64,000 nucleotides of DNA from Bog-473 sp963840245 (GTDB taxonomy: Bacteria > Actinomycetota > Acidimicrobiia > Acidimicrobiales > RAAP-2), in assembly GCA_963840245.1 (NCBI GenBank), contig CAWIYI010000026.1, positions 21,336 through 85,335 of the forward strand, given 5' to 3'. Below are positions 44,618-53,873 of this stretch, in pieces. Made by a program: the position numbers and the translations under genes. Positions within the stretch are counted from its first letter, which is position 1; each line of letters begins with the position of its first letter. Below the pieces are notes generated by a model. The model was not told the origin of the DNA, did not search any database, and worked only from the letters and a program-made list of their open reading frames with translations.

Positions 44618-45613
44618 GTGCGCTTCCCGGCCTACCTGCTCTCGAAGGCTGGGGCGGTCATCCGACCCGCGGTCGTCGAGCTCGCCGACACCGACCTTCC
44701 GGCGGGCGACGTCCTCATCCGGGTCGAGTGGTCTGCCATCAACTTCAAGGACGCCATGGTGACCCGTCCGGGGAACCGCGTGGCGCGGGTCTTTCCGCTC
44801 GTCCCGGGCGTCGAGCTCGCCGGAAGCGTCGAGGAGAGCACGAGCCCCGACTTCACGCCGGGCCAGCGCGTCCTGGTGCAGGGCTACGACCTCGGGGTGG
44901 ACCGGCACGGCGGCTTCGCCGCCTACGCGCGGGTCCCGGCCGACTGGGTCGTCCCCCTGCCGGACGCCTTGAGCTGCCGCACCGCCGCCATCATCGGCCT
45001 GGCCGGTTGCACCGCCCTCCTGTCCCTGCGCCGTCTCGTCCAGCACGGCACGACGCCCGGTGACGGACCGATTCTGGTGACCGGCGCATCGGGCGGCGTC
45101 GGGAGCGCCGCGGTGGCGTTGCTGGCCAAGGCGGGCTTCGAGGTGGTGGCCTCGTCGGGCAAGACGGCGGAGCACGACTACCTCAAGGGCCTGGGGGCGA
45201 CGCAGGTGGTCGGGCGCGAGTTCACCGAGGACGACGGCCGGACGTTGGGTCCCCAGCTGTGGGCCGGCGTCGTGGACTGCGTCGGCGGGAGGGCGCTGGC
45301 CGAAGCCCTGCGCACCGTCCGCTACGGCGGCGCGGTGGCGGCCAGCGGGCTCACCGGTGGCAACGATCTGGCCACGACGGTCTACCCGTTCATCGTGCGC
45401 GGTGTCGCACTGCTGGGGATCGACACGGTGGCGACCCCGATCGAGGAGCGGCGCGAGCTGTGGACGGAGATGGCCGACGCGTTCCCGCTCGAGCACTGCG
45501 AGGAGATGGTCAACGAGGAGATCGGGCTCGACGGCCTGACGGCGGCGCTCGACCGGGTGCTCGACGCCGCCGTGCGCGGGCGGATCCTGGTCAGCCCGGC
45601 TGTGCGCTCCTGA
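44618..45613 (+). CDS. acuI: Zinc-free MDR oxidoreductase, AcuI/YhdH acrylyl-CoA reductase type
   Basis: The product has 331 residues. GTG 44618 is chosen because the family starts just before FPAYLLSK. The typical YhdH/AcuI blocks are LPAGDVLIRVEWSAINFKDAMV, PLVPGVELAGSV, the cofactor loop VTGASGGVGSAAVALLAKAGFEVVASSGK and GVALLGIDTVATP. Zinc ligands of alcohol dehydrogenases are absent. The NADPH-dependent reduction of acryloyl-CoA is known for AcuI; here it is inferred from similarity. Confidence 0.85.
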   Translation: MRFPAYLLSKAGAVIRPAVVELADTDLPAGDVLIRVEWSAINFKDAMVTRPGNRVARVFPLVPGVELAGSVEESTSPDFTPGQRVLVQGYDLGVDRHGGFAAYARVPADWVVPLPDALSCRTAAIIGLAGCTALLSLRRLVQHGTTPGDGPILVTGASGGVGSAAVALLAKAGFEVVASSGKTAEHDYLKGLGATQVVGREFTEDDGRTLGPQLWAGVVDCVGGRALAEALRTVRYGGAVAASGLTGGNDLATTVYPFIVRGVALLGIDTVATPIEERRELWTEMADAFPLEHCEEMVNEEIGLDGLTAALDRVLDAAVRGRILVSPAVRS

Positions 45614-45624
45614 TCGCTCGGGCG

Positions 45625-46243
45625 TCAGGACCCCGCGTAGACGGGCGAGACCCTGATCGTCCCGTTGCCGCAGGGGCCGATGGCCAGCTGGAACGTCGGC
45701 GAGGCGGTCGTCGCCCCCGGCATGGTGACGCTGGCGGACTCGGAGGTCGGGCAGCTCGTCTCCGAGCCGACCGGGACATCCGAGAACTGGTAGGCGAACT
45801 GCGCCGTGGAGGACGGCGCCACCGAGAACGACGACGGCGGCGCATTGGCCGGAGTCGAGATCGAGACCGACAGCCCGTTCACCAGCGTGACCGTGCAGCG
45901 GCGCGCCGCTCCCCGAGAAGAGCGCCATCGTGGGGTAGCCGTCGACCGTGCACGGTGACGTCCCGGCGTTGGTGACGGTGATCACGCCCGTGATCGTCCC
46001 CGCCGCCCCCTGACCCTGGCCGGCCGCGGCCGTGATGTGGGTGCACGCGGTCGACGCCGCACCGGTCGACGTCGTCGTGGTGGTCGTGACGTCGTCGACG
46101 TCGAGGACGACGTGGTCGTGGTCGACGTGGTGGTCGACGTCGTGGTCGTGGTGTGCGTTCGGAGTGCTCGGACTGCTGCTGCAGGCCGCGAGGACAACCG
46201 GGGCGCACGCCACGAGGGCGAGCGCCCAGCGGGGCGGCGTCAC
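45625..46243 (-). CDS. DUF4232-like lipoprotein; reading frame broken
   Basis: The N-terminus is a lipoprotein signal (WALALVACAPVVLAAC). After a low-complexity linker the beta-rich DUF4232-like domain begins (ITVTNAGTSPCTVDGYPTMALFSGSG) and continues in another frame (CTVTLVNGLSVSISTPANAPPSSF to IRVSPVYAGS). One extra base near 45902 explains the change. The linker reads as His/Asp repeats in this frame, but as a Thr/Ser-rich linker in the neighbouring one, so further compensating indels are possible. It is convergent with acuI and coupled (GTGA) to the nuclease gene. Confidence 0.65.
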
Positions 46244-46740
46244 CCCTCGAAGTCCTCGGGGCGCACCGAGTCGAGGAACTGGCGGAACTGTCCCACCAAT
46301 TCGTCCGGTGTGTCGTCCTCTTCGTCTTCGGTGTCGAGCGCCAGGATGATCCCCTCGGACTCCATCAGCTCGTCGGACACGAAGAGCGGCGACTCGGTGC
46401 GCACGGCCACCGCCACCGCGTCGGACGGTCGGCTCGACACGATGGTCCGCTCCTCACCCCGCACGAGATGCATCTCGGCATAGTAGGTGGACGCCCGCAG
46501 CTCGGTGATGATGACCCGCTCGACGCTGATGTCGAGTGCGCCCAGCATGTCCTTCATCAGGTCGTGGGTGAGCGGGCGGGGCATGGTCACGCCCTGCAGG
46601 GCGTAGGCGATGGCCGTCGCCTCGGGGCTCCCGATGAAGATCGGCAGGGTCCGTCCCTCACCCTCGGTCTCCTGCAGGAGGAGCACCGGCGTGTTCGACT
46701 GCAGGTCCACCCTGACAGCACGGAGGAGCACACGGACCAT
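46240..46740 (-). CDS. Bifunctional nuclease family protein (DUF151, Rv1829-like)
   Basis: The product has 166 residues. RVDLQSNTPVLLLQETEGEGRTLPIFIGSPEATAIAYALQGV and RPLTHDLMKDMLGALDISVERVIITEL are the conserved BFN blocks, and SSRPSDAVAVAVRTESPLFV is the second signature. Plant and some bacterial members have DNase/RNase activity; the role in actinobacteria is unknown. In mycobacteria the same gene follows garA and the MerR regulator, as here. Confidence 0.9.
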   Translation of the reverse strand: MVRVLLRAVRVDLQSNTPVLLLQETEGEGRTLPIFIGSPEATAIAYALQGVTMPRPLTHDLMKDMLGALDISVERVIITELRASTYYAEMHLVRGEERTIVSSRPSDAVAVAVRTESPLFVSDELMESEGIILALDTEDEEDDTPDELVGQFRQFLDSVRPEDFEG

Positions 46741-46773
46741 GACTGAAATGTAGCGCCGGATCCCGGCGCTGCG

Positions 46774-47971
46774 TCACCCCCCCAGATGGCGCCGGAGGGC
46801 CTGGCGGAGCAACGTGGCCCGCATGGATTGCCCCAGCGCCGCCAGCTGATCGGCTCCCTCCACCGCCCGCTGGCGGGATTCGGGGTTCCGTTGCCGCAGC
46901 AGAGGGATGACGACCTGCTCGATCAGGCCCAGTCTCGCGGTCGGCGGCGTTCCGGTAGAGGCGCAGGTGGCGCGGCTCGATCCCGAAGGACCCGGAAGGC
47001 CGCGGCCAGGTTGGCCACGGTGAGGGCGTCCTCGTCGTAGGTCTCGATGCCCGCCACCGCTGACGGACTCGATGAGGCCGAAGCTCTCGAGTCCCGCCAC
47101 CTCCTCGAGCCGACAGGCCGCTGGCCGCGCAGAGCTCGTCGGCGGACAGGCTGGCGCCGGTGACGATCGCCGTTGCCGCGGCCGCGGTGGCTCGGCCGTC
47201 GGTGCGCTCGTGTCGCCCGTCCGCGGCCCTGACCCTTGCGCCGGCCCGCCTCCTCGGCGGCGCGGCTCGCGGTCGGGGCGTGCACGGTTCGCCGGCCTCA
47301 CGGCGGCAGTGCCGTCCCGTTGGCGGCGTCCGGACGGTCCGGGTGGCGCCGGCGGCGCCGTGCCGGCAGGGCCGCTCGCGTGGCGCGACGGCGTCGCCGC
47401 GGCGCTTGCGTCCGTCGCACGACGTGCCGGCTCGGCGCTCGCGACGTCACGCGGCGCAGTAGCATCGCTGCCGGCGCGCCGGCGATCGTCTCGTCCTCGG
47501 CGACGACCTGCGAGCCCGCGACGGGCCTGGGCCTCTTCGGGAGAGCGCGTGCCGCGCGTCGCGACGCATCGGCGAGGATGCGGGCCATGGCCTCCTCGTC
47601 GGCCTTCGTCGGCTGCTCGTGGCCGTCGTCGGATGTCGCGCCGCCGCGGCGACGCGGCGGCGGCGGCGTGGGCCGGCTCCGCCGACTTGCCGTTCGGCCG
47701 CTCGGATCCCGGCTCGTCGTCGAGGTCCCCGTCGGCCAGCCGGTCCCGGATCACCTTCAGGGGCAGGAAGTGCTCCCGCTGCTGGCGCAGCACCCAGCGC
47801 AGGCGCTCGACGTCGTGCTCGAAGAACTTGCCGGTACCCCGACGGCGAGCGCTCGGGGTTGACCAGGCCCTGGCTCTCGAGGAACCGGATCTTCGAGATC
47901 GTGACGTCGGGGAACTCCTCCCGCAGCAGGGTCAGGACGTCACCGATGGAGAGGTAGGTGCGGCTGGTCAC
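46774..47971 (-). pseudogene. ftsR: MerR-family regulator (FtsR/Rv1828-like), several frame breaks
   Basis: The DNA-binding start is clear: YLSIGDVLTLLREEFPDVTISKIRFLESQGLVNPERSPSGYR. KFFEHDVERLRWVLRQQREHFLPLKVIRDRLADGDLD follows only after a frame change near 47838 (one extra base). The C-terminal domain (LEEVAGLESFGLIES; GIETYDEDALTVANLAAAFRVL; LIEQVVIPLLRQRNPESRQRAVEGADQLAALG) is scattered over all three frames, so at least four breaks exist between 46920 and 47850, in a stretch of very high GC. Either the gene is decayed or this segment is badly sequenced. The order garA-MerR-nuclease matches mycobacteria, where the MerR protein is FtsR. Confidence 0.75.
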
Positions 47972-48447
47972 TCGTTGCCAGCCACCAGGTAGACGAGCTT
48001 GAACTTGCCGATCTGCACCTCGTCGCCCGGAGCGAGCGGCACCTCGTCGATCCGCTCCCGGTTCACGTAGGTCCCGTTCAACGAACCCACGTCCCGCACC
48101 GAGTAGCCCCCGTCCTTGGGTGAGATCTCCACGTGGCGGCGCGACACGGTGATGTCGTCGAGGAAGATGTCGCTCTCGGGATGCCGGCCCGCCCTGACGA
48201 CGTTCTCGCCGAGGAGGTAGCGCGCCCCGATGTTGGGGCCGCGCGTGACGACGAGGACACCGGCGCCGTGCGGGACCTCGACCAAGGTGACATCGGGGTG
48301 ATCCTCCGTTGCGTCACCCTCGTCGGTCGGGTGGAGCGTGATGGTGGCGTCATCGCCGTCCGCGAGCAGTGCGTGGCCGCACGAGGAGCAGAAGTTGACG
48401 CCCTCCGGATTCCGGTGCCCGCAGTTGTGACAGAACACGACGTCCAC
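47968..48447 (-). CDS. garA: GarA/OdhI-like FHA protein with N-terminal zinc ribbon
   Basis: The product has 159 residues from GTG 48447 (an upstream GTG at 48462 is possible). Residues 1-26 form a zinc ribbon (FCHNCGHRNPEGVNFCSSCGHAL, two CxxC). The FHA domain LLGENVVRAGRHPESDIFLDDITVSRRHVEI...DVGSLNGTYVNRERIDE is close to GarA/OdhI, which bind and inhibit 2-oxoglutarate enzymes. The ETTS phosphorylation motif of those proteins is not seen. The stop overlaps the MerR start (GTGA). KorAB, a 2-oxoglutarate oxidoreductase, is nearby at 53.9-56.8 kb. Confidence 0.88.
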   Translation of the reverse strand: MDVVFCHNCGHRNPEGVNFCSSCGHALLADGDDATITLHPTDEGDATEDHPDVTLVEVPHGAGVLVVTRGPNIGARYLLGENVVRAGRHPESDIFLDDITVSRRHVEISPKDGGYSVRDVGSLNGTYVNRERIDEVPLAPGDEVQIGKFKLVYLVAGNE

Positions 48448-48503
48448 GGTACCCCACCCCACGAGCGACTTCTCCGGCCTTCATCCCACTCCCGAACGCC
48501 AGG

Positions 48504-48885
48504 TCAGTCGGCGGTCAGGTCACCGTAGGCGACCGCGTCGAGGAGACTGCCCGGGTCTGCCTGCGGCGCGAGCTCCAGTTCGCAGAGCCACCCCTCACCA
48601 TAGGGGTCCTGGTTGATCCGCTCCGGCCCCTCGGTGAGCGCGTCGTTCACCGCGGTGACGGTGCCGGCCAGCGGTGCGTAGATCTCCGACACCGACTTGG
48701 TGGACTCCACCTCGCCGAGCTGTCCCCCGGCCTCGACCGCACTCCCGACGGCGGGCAGGTCGACGAACACGATGTCGCCCGAGCGCGTCCTGGGCGTAGT
48801 CCGTGATCCCGACCCGCACCCTCGTCCCGTCGAGGCGCACCCACTCGTGCTCCGGCGAATAACGGAGATCTTCGGGGATGTTCAT
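48504..48885 (-). CDS. gcvH: Glycine cleavage system H protein; reading frame broken
   Basis: The lipoyl carrier of the glycine cleavage system, about 126 residues. MNIPEDLRYSPEHEWVRLDG... GITDYAQDAL is in one frame; FVDLPAVGSAVEAGGQLGEVESTKSVSEIYAPLAGTV, with the lipoylated Lys in ESTKS, is in the other. The break is at about 48780, where a GGG should be GG (restores LGDIVFVDL). The gene is otherwise complete. gcvP and gcvT are 14 kb away, so the system is split over two loci. Confidence 0.93.
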
Positions 48886-48922
48886 GCGGGGCGACCATAC
48901 CGGACCATCGGACCCTCCGGGC

Positions 48923-51416
48923 TCAGGGCAGCATCGCGGTGATCCGCTCCACGTAGGTCGCCACCAAGGCCTCGGACGACCCCAGGTCCGATCCCTCGGC
49001 CCAGACGTGGGTGACCGGGTCCTCGGGATCGGGCACGACCAGGGCCCACCCCTGGTCGGACACCACCTTGATGCCGTCCACCAGGACCAGCTCGGCCCCC
49101 TCGTCGGTCAGCTGCTCCATGAGGGTCCGCATGATCAGACCCTTCTGCTCCATGGGGGTCGGCACCTCGCCCTGCAGGATGGGCATGGGCGGGGTGGCGT
49201 CGACGATCTCGGCCAGGGAGGTCGAGCTGTCCTCCAGGAGCGAGATCAGGCGGGCCAGGGCGGCGGCGGCGTCGAAGGCGGGCAGGAACGCCGGGAAGAC
49301 GTACCCGCCCCGCTGGTCCGAGGCGAAGGACACGCCGCCGGACGCCGCGGCCTCGAGCAACCCCGACGGCGACAACGGCGTCAGCATCAGCTCCACCCCC
49401 AGTTCGCGACAGCGGCGCACGGTGCGATCGCTCGCGGTCACCGGGAGCGCGACCCGACCACCGGCCCCGGCCTTCGTCGACAGCTCGAGGAAGGCCATGA
49501 TCGCCTCGTCGTCGGACAGCACGTGTCCCGTGCCGTCGATCAGGGTCAGCCGCTCGCCTCCGGCGTCGATCACCGCGCCAAGGTCGGCACCCGACCCGCG
49601 GACGGCGTCCGCCACCCTGGCCTCGCTGACGGCACGGTCGACCGAGATCATGCCCGGCGTCTGCGCGTAGGGGTTGATGCTGAGCACGTCGGCTCCGACC
49701 TTCGCCAGCAAGTTGGGCATGACGAAGTTGGCGGCGCCGTACGACAGGTCGAGGACCAGCTTCACCTCACGCCCGGGACGCCGGTGGAGCCCGAACGCCT
49801 CGACGATGTCAGCCGTGTACAGCTCGATCGTGCGGGGCGAGAAGTCGATGTCCCCGATCTCCCCCGCGGTGACCCGGCGGAACTCCTCGCGGTGGTACAT
49901 GCGCTCGACCCGGCGCTGGTCTCCCTCGGAGAGGTCGATGCCGCGCTCGTCGAAGAAGCGGATCACCACCGACTGCGGGTCGTCGGGGCTGAGTCGGACG
50001 GTGAGGCCCGCACGGTTGCCGCGCATGCGGACGTGGTGCCGGGTCACCGGCACCGTGGCCAACTCGAGGTCGTTGACGTTCACCCCGACCGAGTTGCAGC
50101 CGACCATGAGGGCGCGCTTGAGGACACGAGCGATCCGGCTCGTGTCGCGCGAGGCGGTGATCGACGAGCCCTTCTCGAAGCCCGAGGCCCAGGCCTTGGC
50201 CAGGCGCACCGCCAGCTCGGGGCTGATGTCGACGTTCGCGATGCCCTGGACGCCCTCGGGGCCGAACAGGGTCCGTGACCCGCCCGACTCCCACACGATG
50301 GACGCGTTGACCTGGGCCGCGGCCTCGACCACCTTGTAGGGGTAGACCTTGACGTCGCTGCGCACCTCGGCGTGGGCGCCGACCAGGCAGCCTTCGCCGA
50401 CGACCGCCCCGGGCTCGATGCGGGCCCCGGTCCGCAGGTCGCACGACCGCCCCAGCACCGCGCCCTCGACCCGGGTGGCCGGCCCCAGATAGGAGTTCTC
50501 GCCGATGACCGACCGCTGGAGCTCGGCCCGCGCGCGCCACCTGGGTGTTGGCGCCCACGGTCGAGTAGGCCCCGAGCACGACGTCCGGGTCGATGGTGCA
50601 GTTCTCGCCGACGAACACCGGCGAGTCGATGCGGACCGAGGGGTCGATGGAGGAGCCCTTGCCGACCCAGATGCCCGGGCGGAGCTCGAAGCCCGCCACG
50701 TCCACCTCGACCTTTCCGTCGAGGATGTCCTCATGCGCCTTGAGGTAGGCCGCGGTCGTGCCCACGTCCTCCCAATAGCCGTCGGCCACGTAGCCGTAGA
50801 GGGGTTGACCGGCCTCGAGCACGGCCGGGAACACCTCACTGGAGAAATCGACCGAGCGGCCAGCGGGGATGCGGTCGAAGATCTCGGGCTCGAGCACGTA
50901 GATGCCCGTGTTGATGGTGTCGCTGAACACCTGACCCCAGCCTGGCTTCTCGAGGAAGCGCTCGATGGTCCCGTCCTCCCGCGTGATCACGATGCCGAAC
51001 TCGAGGGGGTTCTCCACCGCGCACAGTGCGATCGTGGCCAGCGCCTCGTTCTTCTCGTGGAAGGCGATCACCGCGCTGAGGTCGATGTCGGTGAGGACGT
51101 CCCCCGAGATCACGAGGAAGCGCTCGGTCAGTTGCTCGCGCGCGTTGCGCACCGATCCCGCGGTGCCCAGCGGCGACTCCTCGGTGGCATAGACCATCGA
51201 CACCCCGAGCTCGCTCCCGTCACCGAAGTAGCTGCGAATGGCGTTCGGCAGGAAGGCGACCGTGACGACGATGTCGGTGATCCCATGGCGCCGCAGCAGC
51301 GACACGATGTGCTCCATCATCGGTCGCCCCACGAGGGGCAGCATCGGCTTTGGCAGGTTCGAGGTCTGCGGCCGCAACCGGGTGCCCTCGCCGCCGGCCA
51401 TGATCACCGCCTTCAT
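48923..51416 (-). CDS. Sugar nucleotidyltransferase fused to a phosphomannomutase-like domain; reading frame broken
   Basis: The protein has about 831 residues. The N-terminal domain starts MKAVIMAGGEGTRLRPQTSNLPKPMLPLVGRPMMEHI, the nucleotidyltransferase signature, followed by left-handed beta-helix hexapeptides (VDVAGFELRPGIWVGKGSSIDPSVRI and similar). The C-terminal half has a phosphohexomutase fold (ITASRDTSRIARVLKRALM, VKLVLDLSYGAANFVMP, VIDAGGERLTLID). The catalytic TASHNP loop is replaced by RLSPDDP, so mutase activity is doubtful. One extra base near 50526-50535 breaks the frame. Mannose-1-phosphate guanylyltransferase is the usual annotation. Confidence 0.85.
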
Positions 51417-51443
51417 ACCGTGCTCCTGCGGGCGGCCCGGCCT

Positions 51444-52007
51444 TCATGGCAGCGCGCGACGAGCCGGTGCGATGTAGCTCCCCGCGGCCCACCACGCGAG
51501 CGCGAGCCCGATCAGGCCCGTGACCCAGCCGATCACCCGGATCGGTTCCTGCCAGCCGGCGCTCCCGTAGCCGAGCAGAAACGTCGGATAGGCGAACATC
51601 AAGCCGAATGTGCCCGCCTTGCCCACCCACAACACATCGATGCGGGCGGCGCCCATGGCGGCCAGCAGGATCACCATGCCCGATACCAGGACCTCCCGGG
51701 CAATGGTGGCCAAGCCGAACCAGAGCGGCACCGCGCCGTAGATCATGATGGAGATCACCGCCGTGCCGACGAGCAGCCGGTCGGCCGTCGGGTCGAGCAC
51801 CTTGCCGAACGTCGACACCTGGCCGTAGCGCCGCGCCACATGGCCGTCGACCCAGTCGGTCGCGCCGAGCACGGCGAGGAGGACCGCGGCGGCCGTCTGT
51901 CGATGTGCCCCGAAGAGCAACCACAAGAAGAGCGGGATGCAGAGAAGCCGCAGCATGGTGATGACATTCGGAGCGGTGAGGATCCGGTCCAAGCCGTCGT
52001 CGTCCAC
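51444..52007 (-). CDS. CDP-alcohol phosphatidyltransferase (PgsA-like)
   Basis: The product has 187 residues, GTG start, with several spans. The family motif D-G-x2-A-R-x8-G-x3-D-x3-D is present as VDGHVARRYGQVSTFGKVLDPTADR. It makes phosphatidylglycerophosphate or a related lipid from CDP-diacylglycerol in the membrane; which acceptor is used cannot be told. It is 27 bases upstream of the nucleotidyltransferase gene on the same strand. Confidence 0.9.
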   Translation of the reverse strand: MDDDGLDRILTAPNVITMLRLLCIPLFLWLLFGAHRQTAAAVLLAVLGATDWVDGHVARRYGQVSTFGKVLDPTADRLLVGTAVISIMIYGAVPLWFGLATIAREVLVSGMVILLAAMGAARIDVLWVGKAGTFGLMFAYPTFLLGYGSAGWQEPIRVIGWVTGLIGLALAWWAAGSYIAPARRALP

Positions 52008-52066
52008 GCTCCGAGTCTAGGGAGTGCCCCGCAACGACCCACTCTGCTGTGTGCCAGAGTGGCGCA

Positions 52067-53272
52067 GTGCCGCGCTTCGAACCGTTCCAGGGCCTGCGCT
52101 ACCGTCCCGAGGTTGCACCGGTCGCCCAGGTCATCGCCCCGCCCTACGACGTGATCTCGGCCAGCGAACGGGCGCACCTGGCCTCGCGGCATCGGGCCAA
52201 CGCGGTGCTCGTCGAGCTGCCCGAGGCGGACCTCTCCGGCGGGCGCGACCGCTACGCCGTGGCGACCGACCTGTTCACCACATGGCAGGCCGAGGGGATC
52301 ATCGTCGCCGATCCCGAACCCAGCCTCTACCCCTACCGGATGACCGACCCTTCGGGTCGCGCGACGACGGGCGTCATCGGTGCGCTGGGCCTGGCCGAAC
52401 CGGGCGAGGAGAGCGACATCCTCCCTCACGAGCAGACCCTCCCCAAGCCCAAGAGCGACCGCCTGGACCTGCTGCGCGCCACGAGGGCCAACCTGTCCCC
52501 CATCTGGGGCCTCTCCATGGCTGCTGGGGTCACGGCGACGTTCGACCCGACTGACGACGACCCGGTGGCCGATGTCTACGACGACGAGGGGGTCCGGCAC
52601 CAGCTCTGGGTGCTGAGCGACGCCGACACGGTGGCGGCAGTCGGTGCCGCGGTGGCGACCGCCCCGGTGGTCCTCGCCGACGGGCACCACCGTTACGAGA
52701 CGGCACGGGCCTACCAGGCGGAGTGCCGGCAGGCCAATGGCGGCGTCCCCGGGCGGTACGACCTGGTGATGGCACTGGTGGTGGAGCTGTCCGAGGACCA
52801 GCTGACCGTCGGCGCCATCCACCGGACGATCAGCGGCCTGCCGGGGGACTTCGACCTCGTCGCCGCGCTGGGCCAGTGGTTCGACGTCGTCCGGGCCGGC
52901 GCCGCCGACGACCGGACCCTCGGCGCGCTGGCAGACTCCAGCTCCCTCGCCCTCGTGACCGGTGGCCAGGCCTACCTCCTCCTGACGCAACCCGAGGTCC
53001 AGGAGCAGGAGGGCAACGACCTCGATTCGAACGTCATCGCCACCGTCCTCGCCGAGCTGCCTCCGCACGAGGTCATGCACCGCCACAGCGTCGCCGAGGC
53101 GCTGGAAGCGCTGCAGCAGGGCCAGGGCCAGGCGGCCTTCCTGCTCCGGCCGGTGACGGTCAAGCAGATCGACCATTGGGCCAACGAGCGCCGGCGCATG
53201 CCCCCCAAGACGACCTTCTTCAGCCCGAAGCCGCGGACCGGCATGGTGTTCCGGTCCCTCGATCTCCCCTGA
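52067..53272 (+). CDS. DUF1015 family protein
   Basis: The product has 401 residues from GTG 52067 (VPRFEPFQGLRYRPEVAPVAQVIAPPYDVIS), the standard DUF1015 start. LPHEQTLPKPKSDRLDLLRATRANLSPIWGL and the VVLADGHHRYETARAY block are the conserved core. The family is found widely in bacteria; the biochemical role is not certain. It is divergent from the pgsA-like gene and followed nine bases later by an SRPBCC gene. Confidence 0.88.
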   Translation: MPRFEPFQGLRYRPEVAPVAQVIAPPYDVISASERAHLASRHRANAVLVELPEADLSGGRDRYAVATDLFTTWQAEGIIVADPEPSLYPYRMTDPSGRATTGVIGALGLAEPGEESDILPHEQTLPKPKSDRLDLLRATRANLSPIWGLSMAAGVTATFDPTDDDPVADVYDDEGVRHQLWVLSDADTVAAVGAAVATAPVVLADGHHRYETARAYQAECRQANGGVPGRYDLVMALVVELSEDQLTVGAIHRTISGLPGDFDLVAALGQWFDVVRAGAADDRTLGALADSSSLALVTGGQAYLLLTQPEVQEQEGNDLDSNVIATVLAELPPHEVMHRHSVAEALEALQQGQGQAAFLLRPVTVKQIDHWANERRRMPPKTTFFSPKPRTGMVFRSLDLP

Positions 53273-53281
53273 GGTGAGCAC

Positions 53282-53755
53282 GTGCACGACTCGGTGACGA
53301 TCCACATGGCTGCGCCGCCGGAGCGGGTGTGGGACCTGGTGAGCGACGTGACCAGGATCGGGAGCTACAGCCCCGAGACCTTCGAGGCGGAGTGGATCGA
53401 GGGCGCCACCGGGCCCGCCGTCGGGGCCAGGTTCCGGGGCCACGTGAAGCGCAACGGGATCGGGCCCATCTACTGGACCAGCTGCACCGTCTCGGATTGT
53501 GAGCCCGGGAAGACCTTTGCCTTCGGGGTGGGGGCGCCCGGCAAGCGACCCCTCAACGTGTGGCGCTATGAGATCGCGCCGTCCGATGGCGGCTGCGACG
53601 TGACCGAGTCCTTCACGCTGAGCCCCAGCTTCGGCCTCCGGCTCTACTGGACACTGTGGGGGTGGTCCCGCGGCAAGGTCAATCGCAAGGGCATGCGGAC
53701 CACGCTCGAAGCCATCCGGGACGAGGTCGAGGCGCAGGCGTCACCGACGCAATAG
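53282..53755 (+). CDS. SRPBCC (START-like) fold protein
   Basis: The product has 157 residues, GTG start. DSVTIHMAAPPERVWDLVSDVTRIGSYSPETFEAEWI is the typical polyketide-cyclase/SRPBCC beginning (amphipathic strand, helix, Pro-rich turn). GRFRGHVKR-like and ITESFTL-like strands follow, ending in the long C-terminal helix. It probably binds a lipid or small ligand in a cavity. It follows DUF1015 closely and may be cotranscribed. Confidence 0.8.
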   Translation: MHDSVTIHMAAPPERVWDLVSDVTRIGSYSPETFEAEWIEGATGPAVGARFRGHVKRNGIGPIYWTSCTVSDCEPGKTFAFGVGAPGKRPLNVWRYEIAPSDGGCDVTESFTLSPSFGLRLYWTLWGWSRGKVNRKGMRTTLEAIRDEVEAQASPTQ

Positions 53756-53839
53756 GAACCCGGGAAAGATCGCTACACCGACCGCCTGTGGTGGTAGAGG
53801 TGGAGCGCCCATACGTAGGACACGAGGGCAATGCCGACG

Positions 53840-53873
53840 CTCGAGTTAGTCGACTTTCCTCGAGTTAGTCGAC
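53840..53873. repeat. 19-bp tandem duplication across the korB stop
   Basis: CTCGAGTTAGTCGAC occurs at 53840-53854 and again at 53859-53873, separated by TTTC. On the minus strand each copy contains GTCGACTAA, so the korB stop codon and its surroundings are duplicated in tandem. Confidence 0.9.
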
